64,000 nucleotides of DNA from Cristatella mucedo (GCA_009760855.2 WPIO01000039.1:187501-251500); one strand, 5' to 3'; shown: positions 1 to 45,234, counted from the stretch's first letter. The notes: a model not told the origin generated them from the sequence alone. Program-made: numbers and translations.

Positions 1-820
1 TGATTTTTCTACTTGCTGCTGTCAGCCGATACCAAAGATTTGCTACTCGGCGTGCATTCATTCCTGATTGTCGAGAGGGCCATCACCCCTGTGTTACCCA
101 AACTTTGCGAATGTGACTACTTTTAATACATCACCTGGTGGAGAACAGACTGCTTGGAAGCTTTGTGTTATGCTTAATTTTGAGCTCTGCACTTGAATGC
201 AAGTGAGGAGAGGCCAGTTCAAGTACATACTACGATTGTCTTGTCTTATCCTAATATGACACTCTAATGTGGTACGAGACACAGTACAACAATTTTTCCA
301 ACATTATCATGTTTTGCTTTGTTGACCATAGAAACCGCCTTAGTTGTCTGACATGCCCAAGTGAGGAATTTGCCAGCATCCATGCAAGGTGAATGCAATG
401 ACTGCTGGGTACTTTCCTTAGGACACTCAAAGCCTGGTCAACATTCGGTATCGAGGTAGTCTTTAGCCACGACATATCATGCACAGCGCAAAGCAAAAGC
501 CGAAGTGCGAGAGCAAGAAGTAGCCGAGAAGAGCCCCCAGGCAACAAGAGATCAGTCGGCAAGGCTTGGCTGCAGGTGCTGCATCACTGAGCAAGGATTG
601 CTGTAGACATGAGTTCTTGGGAAAGCGAAAAGCAAAAGCATCTCTTGCCACGAGTATTTCGAAACTAAAGAAAAAGCTAATTTTATGTTCTATAAGGTCC
701 AGGTGGCAGGAAAAGGCAGCATCACCGCAGCTGCTGTACAGCTGCATTTGGAGAGCCTCGTTGTGGCAGGCCTTGGTGGTCAGAATGAGAGACTCAACTT
801 GTCTCATCTGCTCGACCCAA
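1..820. other. No gene recognised
   Basis: Frames are short on both strands and I see no splice-bounded coding piece, repeat array or mobile-element signature. Confidence 0.5.
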
Positions 821-961
821 AGCCATTTGCTGCATCCTTAGTAATAGTCACACTAGAGTGAATGCGAGATCTTATATCTAAGGCTCAATGGGATAGCCGT
901 GATAAAGACGAACTACTGAGGTTTAATGGAATTGTGTGGCTAGCTATTAAGGCAGAACTAC

Positions 962-1052
<91 letters not shown>

Positions 1053-1228
1053 GTATAGTCCGCTCCCTTGTGCCAGCCATGTGGCCTGTTGTAGTTCTGC
1101 CTTAAGAGCTAGCCACACAATTCCATTAAACCTCAGTAGTTCGTCTTTATCACGGCTATCCCATTGAGCCTTAGATATAAGATCTCGCATTCACTCTAGT
1201 GTGACTATTACTAAGGAGCAAATGGCTT
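821..1228. repeat. Large near-perfect inverted repeat with CA/TA spacer
   Basis: The left arm (about 821-963) and right arm (about 1087-1228) are reverse complements over about 140 bases. I find one mismatch in the inner 125 (near 945) and one 3-base gap near the outer end. The spacer is a (CA)n run (963-1040), a short (TA)n run and a unique stretch. Either strand would fold into a long hairpin. Confidence 0.92.
963..1052. repeat. (CA)n then (TA)n microsatellite
   Basis: About 39 CA units followed by about 6 TA units, in the loop of the inverted repeat. Confidence 0.98.
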
Positions 1229-1281
1229 ACAGTATATGACAACTGGCTTACATTACATTACATTACAGCAAATGGCTTACA

Positions 1282-1284
<3 letters not shown>

Positions 1285-1319
<35 letters not shown>
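1285..1319. repeat. (TA)n microsatellite
   Basis: About 17 TA units. The word aatggcttacagtata occurs both just before it and at 1221, next to the inverted repeat. Confidence 0.95.
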
Positions 1320-1322
<3 letters not shown>

Positions 1323-1924
1323 TATGGACTGTATACATACATATAAATATGTATAATGATGAACCGGGAGTGTAACATCTGAGGTGTTTGTATTTGTGCT
1401 TCGATAACAGTCTTCTGGGAATGAATCACGAAAGCTGCCTCCAGGCTCTCGATTGCATTCAACGAAGAAAAATCGGAGACTCTTCCAGTAGCTCTGAATA
1501 CGTTATGCGGTGTTATGGGCAGCTGTGGCAGGCTAGAGATATTCCTTGAATGAAAGCGACCTTGCCGTCGTTTTGCATGCTTCGAGCACGATGGGAAGTA
1601 CGTCTCAGCACCAGCGACCTTGCAAGCATTCTAGATAGCCATTATGAAAATGCATCTCTGCTAAATGTGGTGCTTCGTCGTGGATATGCCACAGCATTTT
1701 ATTGGCAAGATTGCATTATTACCTGGTAATGAATAGAAAGAATATCATCGGTCGTGCGCTTATCTGCATGTGTTTGCTGCCTCTACCAGCTTAGCTTGCT
1801 TCAAAGCATGCAAGTATACCAGTCATTACTCAGCCAGCATTGTGTCATAATTTACTTACATGCAGGCGGTGGAGATGATAGATGCCTGGTAGATGTTCAC
1901 ACTTTGCAGCTCTACAAAAATTAA

Positions 1925-2094
1925 ATATTTTAAGCTGATTTAACATCCTCATTGAAATAGGAAGGGAGAAGCCTTCGTGTGGCTATCGCCTGCGCTTGCT
2001 GTGGCCAATAACAGATGGACCACTGCAGGACTCGAACCCACGACCCGGGTCATGAAAAGAAAGCACCCGATCCCTGCTCTAGCTAGCCACTGGA
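1925..2094 (-). mobile_element. tRNA-derived SINE copy (a), decayed
   Basis: Reads as a reverse copy: tail side agctgatttaacatcc, body with ggctatcgcc, then the B-box complement ggactcgaacccacgac. It matches the family seen best at 52792-53634. Confidence 0.75.
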
Positions 2095-2559
2095 AACCTT
2101 CTTTCAATTCTGGGAATTGAGTTAATGTGATAGCAGGTTGGGTAAGCTTCTCAGTACACCGATTGAAAACCAGACTTGTTCAATACATAGTAATTTATCG
2201 AATTCTTACCTGATGAGGCAGAACTGTCTTCAGTTCCAACAACAGTTTAGTAGGCTCGTTATCAAAGGTGATATGCTGCAATAATCGTTTAGGATACTCC
2301 AACACTGATCTAAAGGGATGCGATTGTGCTTTAACCGTGGTGGAGAAAACACATGATACCACTGTGAATATTCGTTAGATATGCCATTTGAACAAGCTTG
2401 AGCCTAAACAAGAAAAATACTAGCTGCTAACACATGATCTCAGGGTCGCAGAAAATTGACCAAGCCGAAATTCGAGCTCGAGTGGAAGATGCAAGATGAC
2501 GTGATCTGTTAGTGCTCTCTTTCTTCCGCCTCTTTCCGCCTCTTTTCGTTACCATGTAA

Positions 2560-2815
2560 TTGTCTGTCTCTCTGCCTCTGTATCTCTGTCTTCGTGTCTG
2601 CCGTTGTCTGCCTGTCTCTCTTTGTTGCTCAATGGTCTCGAGCTCTGACATAGTGTCTCTCAGACTCTGTTTATTTTTCTCTCGTTTTATTCCTTTCTGT
2701 CTCTGTGTGTCTCTGTGTGTCTATGTGTGTCTCTGTGTGTGTCTCTGTCTCTTTGTTTGTGTCTCTCGTGTCTGACTGTCTTTCTTTCTCTCTCTCTCTC
2801 CCTGTCTCTGTATAT
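2560..2815. repeat. CT/TCTG-rich simple sequence
   Basis: Long runs of tctctg, tgtgtctc and ctctct with no unit conserved over the whole stretch. Confidence 0.85.
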
Positions 2816-2845
2816 CTCAATAGCTCTCACCCTCTTTTCCTTCTT

Positions 2846-2944
2846 CAGTTGATTTGGCTTGCTTTACTCCTGGAGGCGCAGTTGATTTGGTTTGCTTTAC
2901 TCCTGGAGGGGCAGTTGATTTGGCTTGCATTACTACTGGAGGTG
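2846..2944. repeat. 33-bp tandem repeat, 3 units
   Basis: Units start at 2846, 2879 and 2912, each beginning cagttgatttgg and ending ctggagg plus 2 bases. It lies about 100 bases upstream of the kinesin P-loop exon. Confidence 0.93.
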
Positions 2945-3040
2945 TAGTTGCCAATCAGTCGTACCGATCGATGTAGCATGCTGGGATTCTCAGTCGTGTC
3001 TGGCCATAAAGCCATTTAACTATCCGTCAAATGCTTGCAG

Positions 3041-35899
<32,859 letters not shown>

Positions 35900-36464
35900 A
35901 CTCTGTCGGAGCCGAATCGAGCAAGAAGCATCAGTAGAAGCCGAGTTTGGACGATTGCTAGGGTGCGCTTGACCGAGAGATTTTCTACCTCGTCAGAGGG
36001 CGATGTGGACACGGTCAACTCGGTCTCGCAAGAGCCACGTGGACTGCTTACCAAAACACTCTCCCGTGCTTGCATGCTCAGCAGCAGGCGCCCTGCCCCG
36101 CTACCACCCCGTCTGGCTACTGCGAGTGTGCGGCTGGCTGCTTGCCGAAGCTGCACATAGCTGCCCGCGTCGTGGCCACCGACTGCTGAATGAAGCATCA
36201 ATTGTGTCGATTTCCCTGATTCCCGTGTGCGCCGCCTGCTGTGCGCCCCGACATGACGGTCGACTAACCAGGGATTCGTTGCTTTGTTTCATTCCTGAAG
36301 ACCCTGAGGTCTGTTTGTCTTCGTTAGAGCCAATGCCCTGTCTCATCGGCATCGGCGATACATAAAACAGCAACATACCCAGCTGCTGCTGCCCAGCAGT
36401 CTGCATTTTGAGTACTCCCACTTTCTGTGATAACTAATTTGCGCTGATCAGCTGATTGCAACAT

Positions 36465-36470
36465 AATAAA
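36465..36470 (+). promoter_or_regulatory. Polyadenylation signal of the kinesin gene
   Basis: AATAAA 566 bases past the stop of the last exon, within acataataaaagac. It is the first good hexamer downstream. Confidence 0.5.
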
Positions 36471-36785
36471 AGACGACCGTCGACCATCGGTCAGTTTCTG
36501 AGCGAGGAGCTCGACGCGAAGCGACTCATTATCGGGCTGAGCCTGCAGCCGGCATGTTGAGGCTACTGTTTAATCTCACGTGCAGCTGAGTAGGCTCCTG
36601 TCTCGTCGAAACGTCGCTCATTAGCTGTCGTCGCTCGTTGGCCGCTGACAACTCTGTTCTGACCTTTCACGTGCCGAGTCCACGAGAGATCTTTGGGTGG
36701 ACATTCGGCAAGGGTGGGCTGAGCATCTAGAAAGTAGACACTCTCAGACTCCTAAGACCTTGCTTGATTGCTCCCTCTCCCCCTC

Positions 36786-36791
36786 TCTCTC

Positions 36792-36842
<51 letters not shown>

Positions 36843-36899
36843 GTCTCTGTCTCTGTCTCTGTCTCTGTCTCTGTCTCTGTCTCTGTCTCTGTCTCTGTC

Positions 36900-36958
<59 letters not shown>

Positions 36959-36960
36959 TT
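36786..36960. repeat. (CT)n / (CTGTCT)n / (CTGT)n microsatellite
   Basis: CT run, then about 11 ctgtct units, then about 6 ctgt units, then CT again. Confidence 0.97.
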
Positions 36961-36969
36961 ATCTCTATC

Positions 36970-37675
36970 TGCCTGCCGTGTGGAGTAGTTCTCGAGCACA
37001 AGAAGCACTTTTTGAGCTCGAATGGTGAAGCCTGCGGACCGCCCAGAGCACTAGTCGTCTTATTGCGGCCGGCTGTCCATTAGACCATGCAGCGACACAC
37101 CGGCACCAGCAAGCGACACCTGCAGACGAAGCTGCTGCAACACTGCGAGCTGCTGCCACCACCACCACCGCGGTACTGCCGATTTGGGTCGCAGCGAGAC
37201 ATTCGCTGGATGCAGCTTGGCTGCTTGTTCTTCTGTAACCAGGCCAGAATCGATATTGTTTTAATGCTGCAAAAAAAGAGCTCCGGTTCAATATGCATCG
37301 TAATCGATAGATCTGAATGCGACTGAAGCTGAAGCCGCAGCTTCGCAGCATCGACAAAGAGCCCTCGCCTGACTGAGCGGCCGAATAATAATCAGAATAG
37401 AAGTGAAAAGAAAGTGAAGGCAGCATACGTTCAACACCGAGAAAGTGAGATGACACCGCAATGGGCACTGGCAGCTGTCGGCAGCTGACGTCAATTCAGA
37501 GGCCACTGGCAGCTCTGCAGTGTTGATTCGTGGGCGTATCATGTGGTTCCTATCACACGGTGCAGCTTGCACGAGAGGAGCCTCGTGACAGCGATCGGAC
37601 AAGCATGACAAACTGATCCTGCTAGTAAGGCTCTACGTGTGTATGAGCAGATTTTTTAAGTCTGTGCTACGAATT
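36970..37675. other. No gene recognised downstream of kinesin
   Basis: Several frames on both strands, none with a motif. Bases 37130-37180 are (CTG/CCA)-rich. Confidence 0.4.
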
Positions 37676-37680
37676 AAAAA

Positions 37681-37844
37681 AGTATCAGCTGATTTAACAG
37701 CCTCGTTAGCGGCAGAAGCGGTGTAGCGGCAGTACGGCTAACACTACCAATTGCAGTTGGCAATAAAGGATCGCCCACTGCAGGATTTGAACTCAAGACC
37801 TAAGTCGTGAAGAGCGAGCACTTACTTCCTCCACTATCACGGCC
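37681..37844 (-). mobile_element. tRNA-derived SINE copy (d)
   Basis: Reverse copy: tatcagctgatttaacagcc, ggcaataaaggatcgcccac, B-box complement ggatttgaactcaagacc. The body carries a short tandem change (gcggcagaagcggtgtagcg). Confidence 0.82.
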
Positions 37845-38194
37845 CAGTGCATCGTGAGCATCCACGCCCATGGATTTTAGTAGATAAGAGCAACGGGGCT
37901 TTCACTTGAGAATTTCACGTATTACCTAACCTTGCAATATCTCTTATGAACATGCAGGAAAATTCGATACAGATTAAAATAAACTATTGTATACGGCCCT
38001 GATCATACAGGCTGCACTGCGTCGACCTCGTGGACATATAATAACATAACTGGTTCTCACTTAAGGTTTCCATCTCGCCACAGGTAAGCACAACAGATCG
38101 GGGTCAATAATGATTTCAACTGACATGCCAAAAGTTCGAACGCCAGTGAGAGGTTAGAACCTGGGAATCCAAGGTCCCATCAATGCGATACGAA

Positions 38195-39490
38195 CAGCCA
38201 TGCTAGAGAACTTGAACAGCTTCCGTCCAGTCTCCTGTACCTATCAAAGACACTGGAACGAGTTGTGGCAGGTTAACTGAACTCTTACATTGAGACTTCA
38301 AACCTAGCACGTAAGTTCCACTCTTCGCTTAGAGTTAGTCACTTCACAGAGTCAGTATTGCCTAGGGAGTATAACGATTGTTTCAGAAATGCAGACTTAG
38401 GTAAAGTATCTATACTTGTTCTGATTGATCTATCGGTAGCGTTCGATACTATTGATCACAAAATCCTTCTTGAGCGTCCCACAGCTCTCACGGGTATCGC
38501 TGGCACTGCACTGCAATGGTTCAGGTCCAGGTCTCAATGGAAAAATGCTGAGCGTTGATGTGAAAAGACAAGGATCGTGCGAGGATCGCACTGAATTACG
38601 CTGTACCTCAGGGCTCTACGCTCGGTCCGGTTTCACGGTTTATAATCTCTCTTTTGCTGATGTGATTGCCAGACACCCTCTAGGCATTCACTTCTATGCA
38701 GACGACACTCAGTTGTATCTGTACTTTGATCCTTCATAGCCCTCCAGCACGTCGAATTCTCTCATTTACCGGGCAGCATATATTGATGATATTCGCACAC
38801 GGATGGAAGCAAACTTTCTTAAATTGAACGACAATAAAACCAACTTACTGCTTATGGGCAATGCGAGCGTGATTCAAAAGTTTGGAAACCTAAGGCTCGA
38901 AATTGGCTCTGCCAGCAAATCTCCCGTTGCATCTGCACGAATTCAAGGTGTCATGTTAGCGTCGAATTTGTCACGTCACACTCCTTCTCGCCGACTTTCA
39001 CTGGTTCCCAGTCACGCAGCATAGCGATTTCAAGGTTCTGTCACTTACTTTTAGGTCCCTTCATTCTCCGGCCCCAGCCATTACCTATCGGAACTACTAC
39101 CCCACTTCGGCGAAGAATCGAACAACCCGCTCGATTCTGACTCGAGTCGTTTAGCTGTACCTCGTACGAAGCTCCAAGCCTTTGGAGACAATGCCTTAAG
39201 TTCGTGTACTCTCAAAGCCTGAAGCTCACTCCTGACGAACGTCATAACGTCTTCTGACTTGACGATATTTATGACATTTAAAAAGAAGCTAAAACTCCTG
39301 TCTGTTACATCGTCTAGTGAGGCTTTGTGATTCGTCCTTCGTGTGCATATGGCTGCTTACAATGTGCCTGCTGCTTGCGGATGTTACCATCTATTATCTG
39401 GTAATCTTTCTACACAGTATCTATCTTAAACGCCTACAGAGAGATTCAGTTTTCTCAGAGCGCTGTACGAATGTATAATTATTATTATTA
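38195..39490 (+). mobile_element. L2/CR1-like LINE, decayed with internal deletion
   Basis: Fragments read LSVAFDTIDHKIL, HFYADDTQLYLYFDPS and FLKLNDNKTNLLLMGNASVI. The part from about 38955 to 38985 jumps forward in the reverse transcriptase, a deletion. The end has the tail cgcctacagagagattcagt and (ATT)n. Confidence 0.88.
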
Positions 39491-39656
39491 TGCTATCGAT
39501 ACGGCCAATTTTCAAAAGTCACGCAAAATTAAAAAAACAGACGTATGCTATCGCTAAAGTTGGATCAGATACTGTATCCCTTGACTGATTGCACCGGCAG
39601 TTCCAAAAAAATGCGAGCCGCTCTGTAGCGAAGCAACCTCGACTAACAGTTTTTAA

Positions 39657-39824
39657 TGAGCCGGCCGTGGCTTTTTCAAGGGGATGCTCCAATAAGCACC
39701 TGCGTTGCAGGTCCTCGCTCTTCACAACCCAGGTCGTAGGTTTGAGTCTGCGCAATCCGTTATTGCACACTGCAAGAGGTGGTGATAGCAACTATACAAA
39801 TGAGGCTGATAAATCAGCTAACAA
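39657..39824 (+). mobile_element. tRNA-derived SINE copy (e), decayed
   Basis: Head with acaacccaggtcgtaggttt then gagtctgcgcaatccg, body cactgcaagaggtggtgata, tail gaggctgataaatcagct. Confidence 0.75.
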
Positions 39825-40365
39825 TCACCAGTGGGTAGCAGGCACTTCGAGCCTCGGTCAATAGCAACCAACTTATCTCTTCAGAAATATTGCAAGAACT
39901 AGTTCGCATTCGTACAAGCTGCCCGCCTTGAGCTAGGCCAATTAAAGAAATCGCCAGTCTGCTGTCTGGAGCAGCTAAACCGCTGACTAATATCGGCTGC
40001 AAACTACGAGAAGACTCGGGGTTTCTCCTAATGCGAGGTGCAGCGACCTTTCAAAGTCGCGTAAACATGAGGATTCCGGAGTGCCCCGTGCTCAAAAGTA
40101 ACCCTCCCATTTAGCTAGGACCGCGTTCTACTCGCAGCGAGCTTTTCGGCAGCCAATGCTTACCAGATGCGCCCGATGCGCTCTCAGATCCGGACTGGGC
40201 GTGTCTCTTAGTACTCACTACCAGAGTGACAGGGAGAGCGAGTAGTCCACCTCTAGCCTAGCCAAATCGGTCATCCAAGACAAATGCTTTCCGGCTGATG
40301 TATTGCGTCGAATGAAGAGCCTGTGAGAGCGTGCTATTGCTAGCTTTTTTGAAACATAGGCACAG

Positions 40366-40941
40366 CAGAGCCCTCAACTGGGTACCCATACGCATACCCA
40401 CGCCCACCCATACTCATTGGTACTGGGTGGGCGTGGGTGGCGTCTGTGATCATATGGGTGGGCGAGGGTGGGTATTGGCCTGCCTTATAAAAATCTCACT
40501 TAAGGTGCCTTTAGCAGTTCAAAGGCCAGAGCCAGCTCGCAGATCTTGCCGAGTCAAAGGCTTAGTTTTGCGAAAGAGTTTTCGGCCAAGTTTCGGTCCG
40601 GTCCACCAGATTCGGGCGTCAGCATCGGGATCGGGACGGCGGGCTTTCAAAGTTCAAATCGCAATTGCCAAATATCTCCGAATCGTGATAAACGTCGACA
40701 CCACCACGGTCGAGCGCGAGCTGAAGAAGAAGCCGGCTGACGGCGGCGAGAGGCCTCCGCATCGCGATCCGAGACAACGTCTCTGGCAAGAACGAGGCGA
40801 TCTGGGCGTGGGTATGGGCGTGGGTATGGGTGGTCCGGCAATCGAGCTTCTGAGCAATGAGTGGGCATTGGTCGGTAGGGCCGGTTTGCTTTAGCAATGG
40901 TTGCCCGTGGGTATACGCTAAATGGCAATTTAGGGCTGATA
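40366..40941 (+). repeat. GC-rich interspersed repeat, copy 2
   Basis: Begins agcagagccctcaactgggt and ends near atggcaatttagggctgat. It is the counterpart of 20911-21512, with shared blocks cagattcgggcgtc, gcatcgggatcgggacggcg and ggcggcgagaggcctccgca. The parallel coding-like piece reads KVQIAIAKYLRI and ERELKKKPADGGE, so the two copies keep similar residues although their DNA differs. Confidence 0.7.
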
Positions 40942-41349
40942 GGCACGCTTCGTTGCCAGTCTATTTTTTTTTATCTGTTACGGCATTCAATGGTATGCAA
41001 TACCCACTCTATTTAGCGAAATCGCCGGCCCACTACGAGCTGGTGTCATCAAGTTTCATTTTCTTGTCGTGGGACGATAGCTGCACAGCAGCAGACATCG
41101 ATAGGCATAGAGCAGTATCATCTTCGCTCTTAGCCGAATGCTTGTGGCTTATATGTATCTGATAATTTTATCAAAAGGCTAAGCCCTTTTAAAGTCTTGC
41201 AATATTCATATAGCTCAGCTCAACATTAATTCGAGACCTGCACACATTTTTCACTCGGACTAAAACGTCGACACCGGACGTACCGAGCAGCTGTGCGTTG
41301 GATTACACGCAGGCTTAAACTCGAGGAGCAGTTCCCGGAAGACTTCGCA

Positions 41350-41392
41350 ATGATTGTGGGTATTTCGCTAGTGGCACTGCAGGCGCTTTGCC
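41350..41392 (+). CDS. Putative secreted protein, exon 1: signal peptide
   Basis: ATG at 41350 begins MIVGISLVALQALC, a hydrophobic stretch like a signal peptide, and runs to a good donor (gtgagt) at 41393 in phase 1. The next phase-1 exon candidate at 47527 joins to give ALCQPIGCVGRW. The start is chosen as the first ATG in the open frame; upstream codons back to 41293 are open but lack an ATG. Product unknown. Joining across a 6.1-kb intron is inference. Confidence 0.35.
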
Positions 41393-42035
41393 GTGAGTAT
41401 TCGTGCATGAACTGTCACTCGCTCGAGCAGCGCCCCTGCGGGCGGCCGAGCTGCTTGATTAAGACAGACGGTCGCTTCGTTGCCGCCCCGCGAGCATTTC
41501 CGCGTCTATCGACGTCACGGGCTCCGATCGAGAATTTAAGTGGCTCGCAGCCTGACGAAGGACTTGCGGATCTTGCGTGTGCAGTGAAGAAGGGCTTCAA
41601 TTTTTGTTCGGATGAGGAGCGGCGGATACAAATAAGAGGCGCCGACGCCATCGCAGGTCGTAGGGTATCTCGACGACGGCACTGACGACTGCATCGCGCG
41701 TCAGCTCAGCTCTGGCAGCGGCAACACGCCCGCACACCGCTGCACGCCTCGTTGCACGAGGCAGCCGCACTAGGGTGAAATCCAATAACGGCGAGCATCG
41801 ATGCTAAGTCGGGCGATGCTTTCCGTGGACTCTTGGGCTTTGCCCTGCCCAGCGCTCCTGCTTTGATCGATAAGGGCATTCGCCGGGTTGCATTGCCATG
41901 CAAGTCACTTCGCTTAATTGCTGTCAACCTGCCGAGGCTTGCGAAAGGCAAGGCGTTAAGCAAGCAGTGGCGCCGAGTGTCTCCACCGTAGGACCATTCG
42001 CGAAGGCGAGCCTATGGGCCAGCCGAAGCGGCGGC

Positions 42036-42150
42036 CTTGCTCGGCTCACCTGCTCGGCTCGCCTGCTCGGCTCACCTGCTCGGCTCACCTGCTCGGCTCA
42101 CCTGCTCGGCTCGCCTGCTCGGCTCGCCTGCTCGGCTCGCCTGCTCGGCT
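42036..42150. repeat. 13-bp minisatellite
   Basis: About 9 units of tgctcggctcacc or tgctcggctcgcc. Confidence 0.95.
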
Positions 42151-43239
42151 CACATGCAAGCGCGGGCAACGAGAGTCACTCAGCGATCGAGGCAGCGAGT
42201 CGCGTTCCGCGAGGACAATTCACAGGATCTAGCCCTGCTAGCGGCAGCCGGGCAGGTGGACCGGCCTCCTAGTTTCGTCAGCCGAACGTTTTCCGTGAGC
42301 TCGGTGCTAAATAAGTGCAACTAGCATGCGCTCCACACCCCACGCGAGGATAATTACACACCGATTCTCCAGCTAGCCGAAGAATCGGTTGTAAGCGTAG
42401 CATTACAAGCGCACACACAGACAGACGCTCCTAGACGAAGTCGCTGAACTAACTTTGTCCTTTCACTCAGCCAATCCACGTCGTGCCCCTATCGACCAAA
42501 AGTTAGCAATAACAAGGAAATAATTCAAACCTTCGAGAAACCAACGGTTGGTAACGCGTATCGCTAAATACTTTCGGCTTTCTGCAGTGCTTGCTCAGCG
42601 ACGCTCAGTGGCATGGCCCGGTGCGCTTTTTCAGGCCGATAAGTTGGATCGCTAACGGTCAAGGCTGGGGACCTGGCTGTAAGAATGACACATCCTCGCT
42701 CGTGCACACGTTGCAACAACAACAAAACGGTGTCCTGCACTGTAGAAAGCGCGACCTGCCAGCCAGCGTGGGGAAATAGCTACAGGAGCCTGACAGAGCG
42801 CGGCGGCGGGCGAGAGCGGAGACTGAACGAAGCCGCTAAAGCTGATCGGGCCAAGTGCTCGGGCACCTTGCCCGAGCTTCTGAACGTGCAGAAAGGTCGA
42901 CGAGCGTTGAGTTAGTACCTTCGACGCACAGACAGACCTGCTTCCACAAAGCCTTTGACAGCTCGCACTTGAATTTCTCTCCTCAGCTCCAGCCCCCCTC
43001 GCTCGGTTATGGAATAGTGAATGGAATAGTGAGCGTGAGAGGCGCCCGCAAAATCTCGCAAAATGCTTAACTTTGCGACGTACCAGCTTTTAATCCTTGT
43101 ACTGTTGAGGCGGTCGCCGATGAAGAGGCAAGACGGTTCAATGCCGACTGTAAGACATAAGAACAAGGTTGAACTCGATCCACAGTGATAAACTGTCACT
43201 TGCACGTTTTTATACACACTACTAACAGAGAGAGACAGA

Positions 43240-43880
43240 GAGAGAGATACAGACAGGCAGACAGACAGAGACAGACAGAGACAGACGCAGACAGACGCAG
43301 ACAGACGCAGACAGACGCAGACAGACGCAGACAGACGCAGACAGACGCAGACAGACGCAGACAGACGCAGACAGACGCAGACAGACGCAGACAGACGCAG
43401 ACAGACGCAGACAGACGCAGACAGACGCAGACAGACGCAGACAGACGCAGACAGACGCAGACAGACGCAGACACACGCAGACACACGCAGACAGACGCAG
43501 ACACACGCAGACACACGCAGACAGACGCAGACAGACGCAGACAATCGCAGACAGACGCAGACAGGCGGAGACAGGCAGAGACAGGCAGAGACAGATGCAG
43601 ACAGACACAGACAGATGCAGACAGACGCAGACAGACGCAGACAGACGCAGACAGACGCAGACAGACGCAGATAGACGCAGACAGACGCAGACAGACGCAG
43701 ACAGACGCAGACAATCGCAGACAGACGCAGACAGGCGGAGACAGGCAGAGACAGGCAGAGACAGATGCAGACAGATGCAGACAGACGGAGACAGACGGAG
43801 ACAGACGGAGACAGACGGAGACAGACGGAGACAGGCGGAGACAGACGGAGACAGGCGGAGACAGACGGAGACAGTGAAGG
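43240..43880. repeat. 10-bp minisatellite (acagacgcag)n
   Basis: About 64 units of acagacgcag with variants (acacacgcag, acaggcggag, acagacggag). A block of unit variants starting acaatcgcag at 43541 recurs at 43711, a 170-base shift (17 units), showing a segmental duplication inside the array. It is open on both strands by composition only. Confidence 0.97.
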
Positions 43881-43939
43881 AGAGAAACGGTCAGAACGCC
43901 CCAGCTGCTCTGCGTGCGTTGTGACTTTGCTCGACTCAC

Positions 43940-44030
43940 CCTCGGCGGCCATTGAGTATGTCGCCATGTGAACGATGAGCACTGCTGCTGCCGCCGCCGT
44001 CGCGTAGAGCACCGCTGGTGTTGAACCCAT
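43940..44030 (-). CDS. Putative secreted protein, first coding exon
   Basis: On the - strand ATG at 44030 begins MGSTPAVLYATAAAAAVLIV, then HMATYSMAAE, and stops at a strong donor GTGAGT (43939-43934), phase 1. The alanine-rich hydrophobic core followed by TYSMAAE resembles a signal peptide. A TATA box lies 49 bases upstream. No second exon could be identified with confidence below 43240, so the mature protein is unknown. Confidence 0.5.
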
Positions 44031-44078
44031 GCTGACTTTTCAGGGACGGCGGTTGCCTGGTCATTTTATTGGCCAGTC

Positions 44079-44086
44079 TTTATATA
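44079..44086 (-). promoter_or_regulatory. TATA box for the - strand gene at 44030
   Basis: TATATAAA on the - strand within ggacctatataaagactggc. A start of transcription about 30 bases on would lie near 44050, giving a short leader of some 20 bases before the ATG. A CCAATAAAA word follows downstream. Confidence 0.5.
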
Positions 44087-44099
44087 GGTCCGCCGCTGA

Positions 44100-44585
44100 T
44101 TACCGTAAACGGTTAATGAGCTCGAGCCCCAGAGACTCGTTTAACGGAGGCAACGTGTACCCGAGTCGTCTCTGATTAGCGACGCTAAGCAACCCTGATT
44201 ATCTCAATACGCAATTCAACCGATTGCTGTCAGATGTACGTCTCTCGCCTTACTCTGCAACATCGATTTCTTTGAAGGGCACGTGTTCTATTGACCATCG
44301 ATGTTACATATTCTTCTGCTACGCTCATTTCACCATAATGAGATGCTTACTTTTAACTTCTGGCATCTTAGCTTATTTCGAACATCCTACAACGATAGCA
44401 GAAAGCTCTCTCCAAGAGTAAGAAAGGACGTCAACTTATTACGTTTATGCCTTATACTTTTACCGATGTCGGCCAGTCTGTATGAGCTAGCACACACCTT
44501 CGCTATGCAGGTGTTGGCTCGATCGCACACGTACACGCTCGCGTGCACGAACTCGAGATCGAATGCATGAGTGGGAGCACAGTCA
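44100..44585. other. Upstream region of the - strand gene, no other feature
   Basis: No repeat or coding piece recognised. Confidence 0.4.
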
Positions 44586-44590
44586 TATTC

Positions 44591-44735
<145 letters not shown>

Positions 44736-45234
44736 TTATCTTGGGCTCTGTCTCTCTCCGTCTCTGTCCATCTGTCCATCTGTTTGTCTCTCTCGTTTTC
44801 GCTGTGGCCATCAGTCCGCCCTTCATTTGAGCTGGTATAAGTCTTTCTCGAACGTAGGTCAGTTTACCCTCAATAGCCCAATAATTTTCCCGCTACTACT
44901 ATTTACAGTTCAATCCTGCCTGAACATGTTCTAGTCTCTGTCTTGTAACTATGAAAATAAAGAGTCTACACTGCAGATATTGACGACGAAGCGAATAAAC
45001 TAGAAAAACTGGTGCTCTCGGATGCCCGATCAACTGTATACCTTGCTGGCTTACCTTGCACAAGCATGTTTCAAGTCCGTTGAAACGAATCACTTAGTCG
45101 TCAGCGTGAGACCGAGGCTCGACACACCCTATTTAGTGCTTATTTCTCAATTCGAAAACGCTACGGCCGCTGCTCACCCAATAGCCGTGTGCAAGTGAAT
45201 GTTGGCTGAGTAATGGCCTCATTTATTTAAATAG

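Noticed and set aside
42182-42290. Exon-like piece (REDNSQDLALLAAAGQ) with gtgagc donor
   Set aside because: Phase 0 to 0, which does not fit between the phase-1 ends at 41392 and 47527; GC-rich frame may be open by chance.
42912-44030. 372-codon - strand frame
   Set aside because: Only its first 30 codons look real; after the GTGAGT donor it reads through the 10-bp array (cysteine/leucine/serine repeats).
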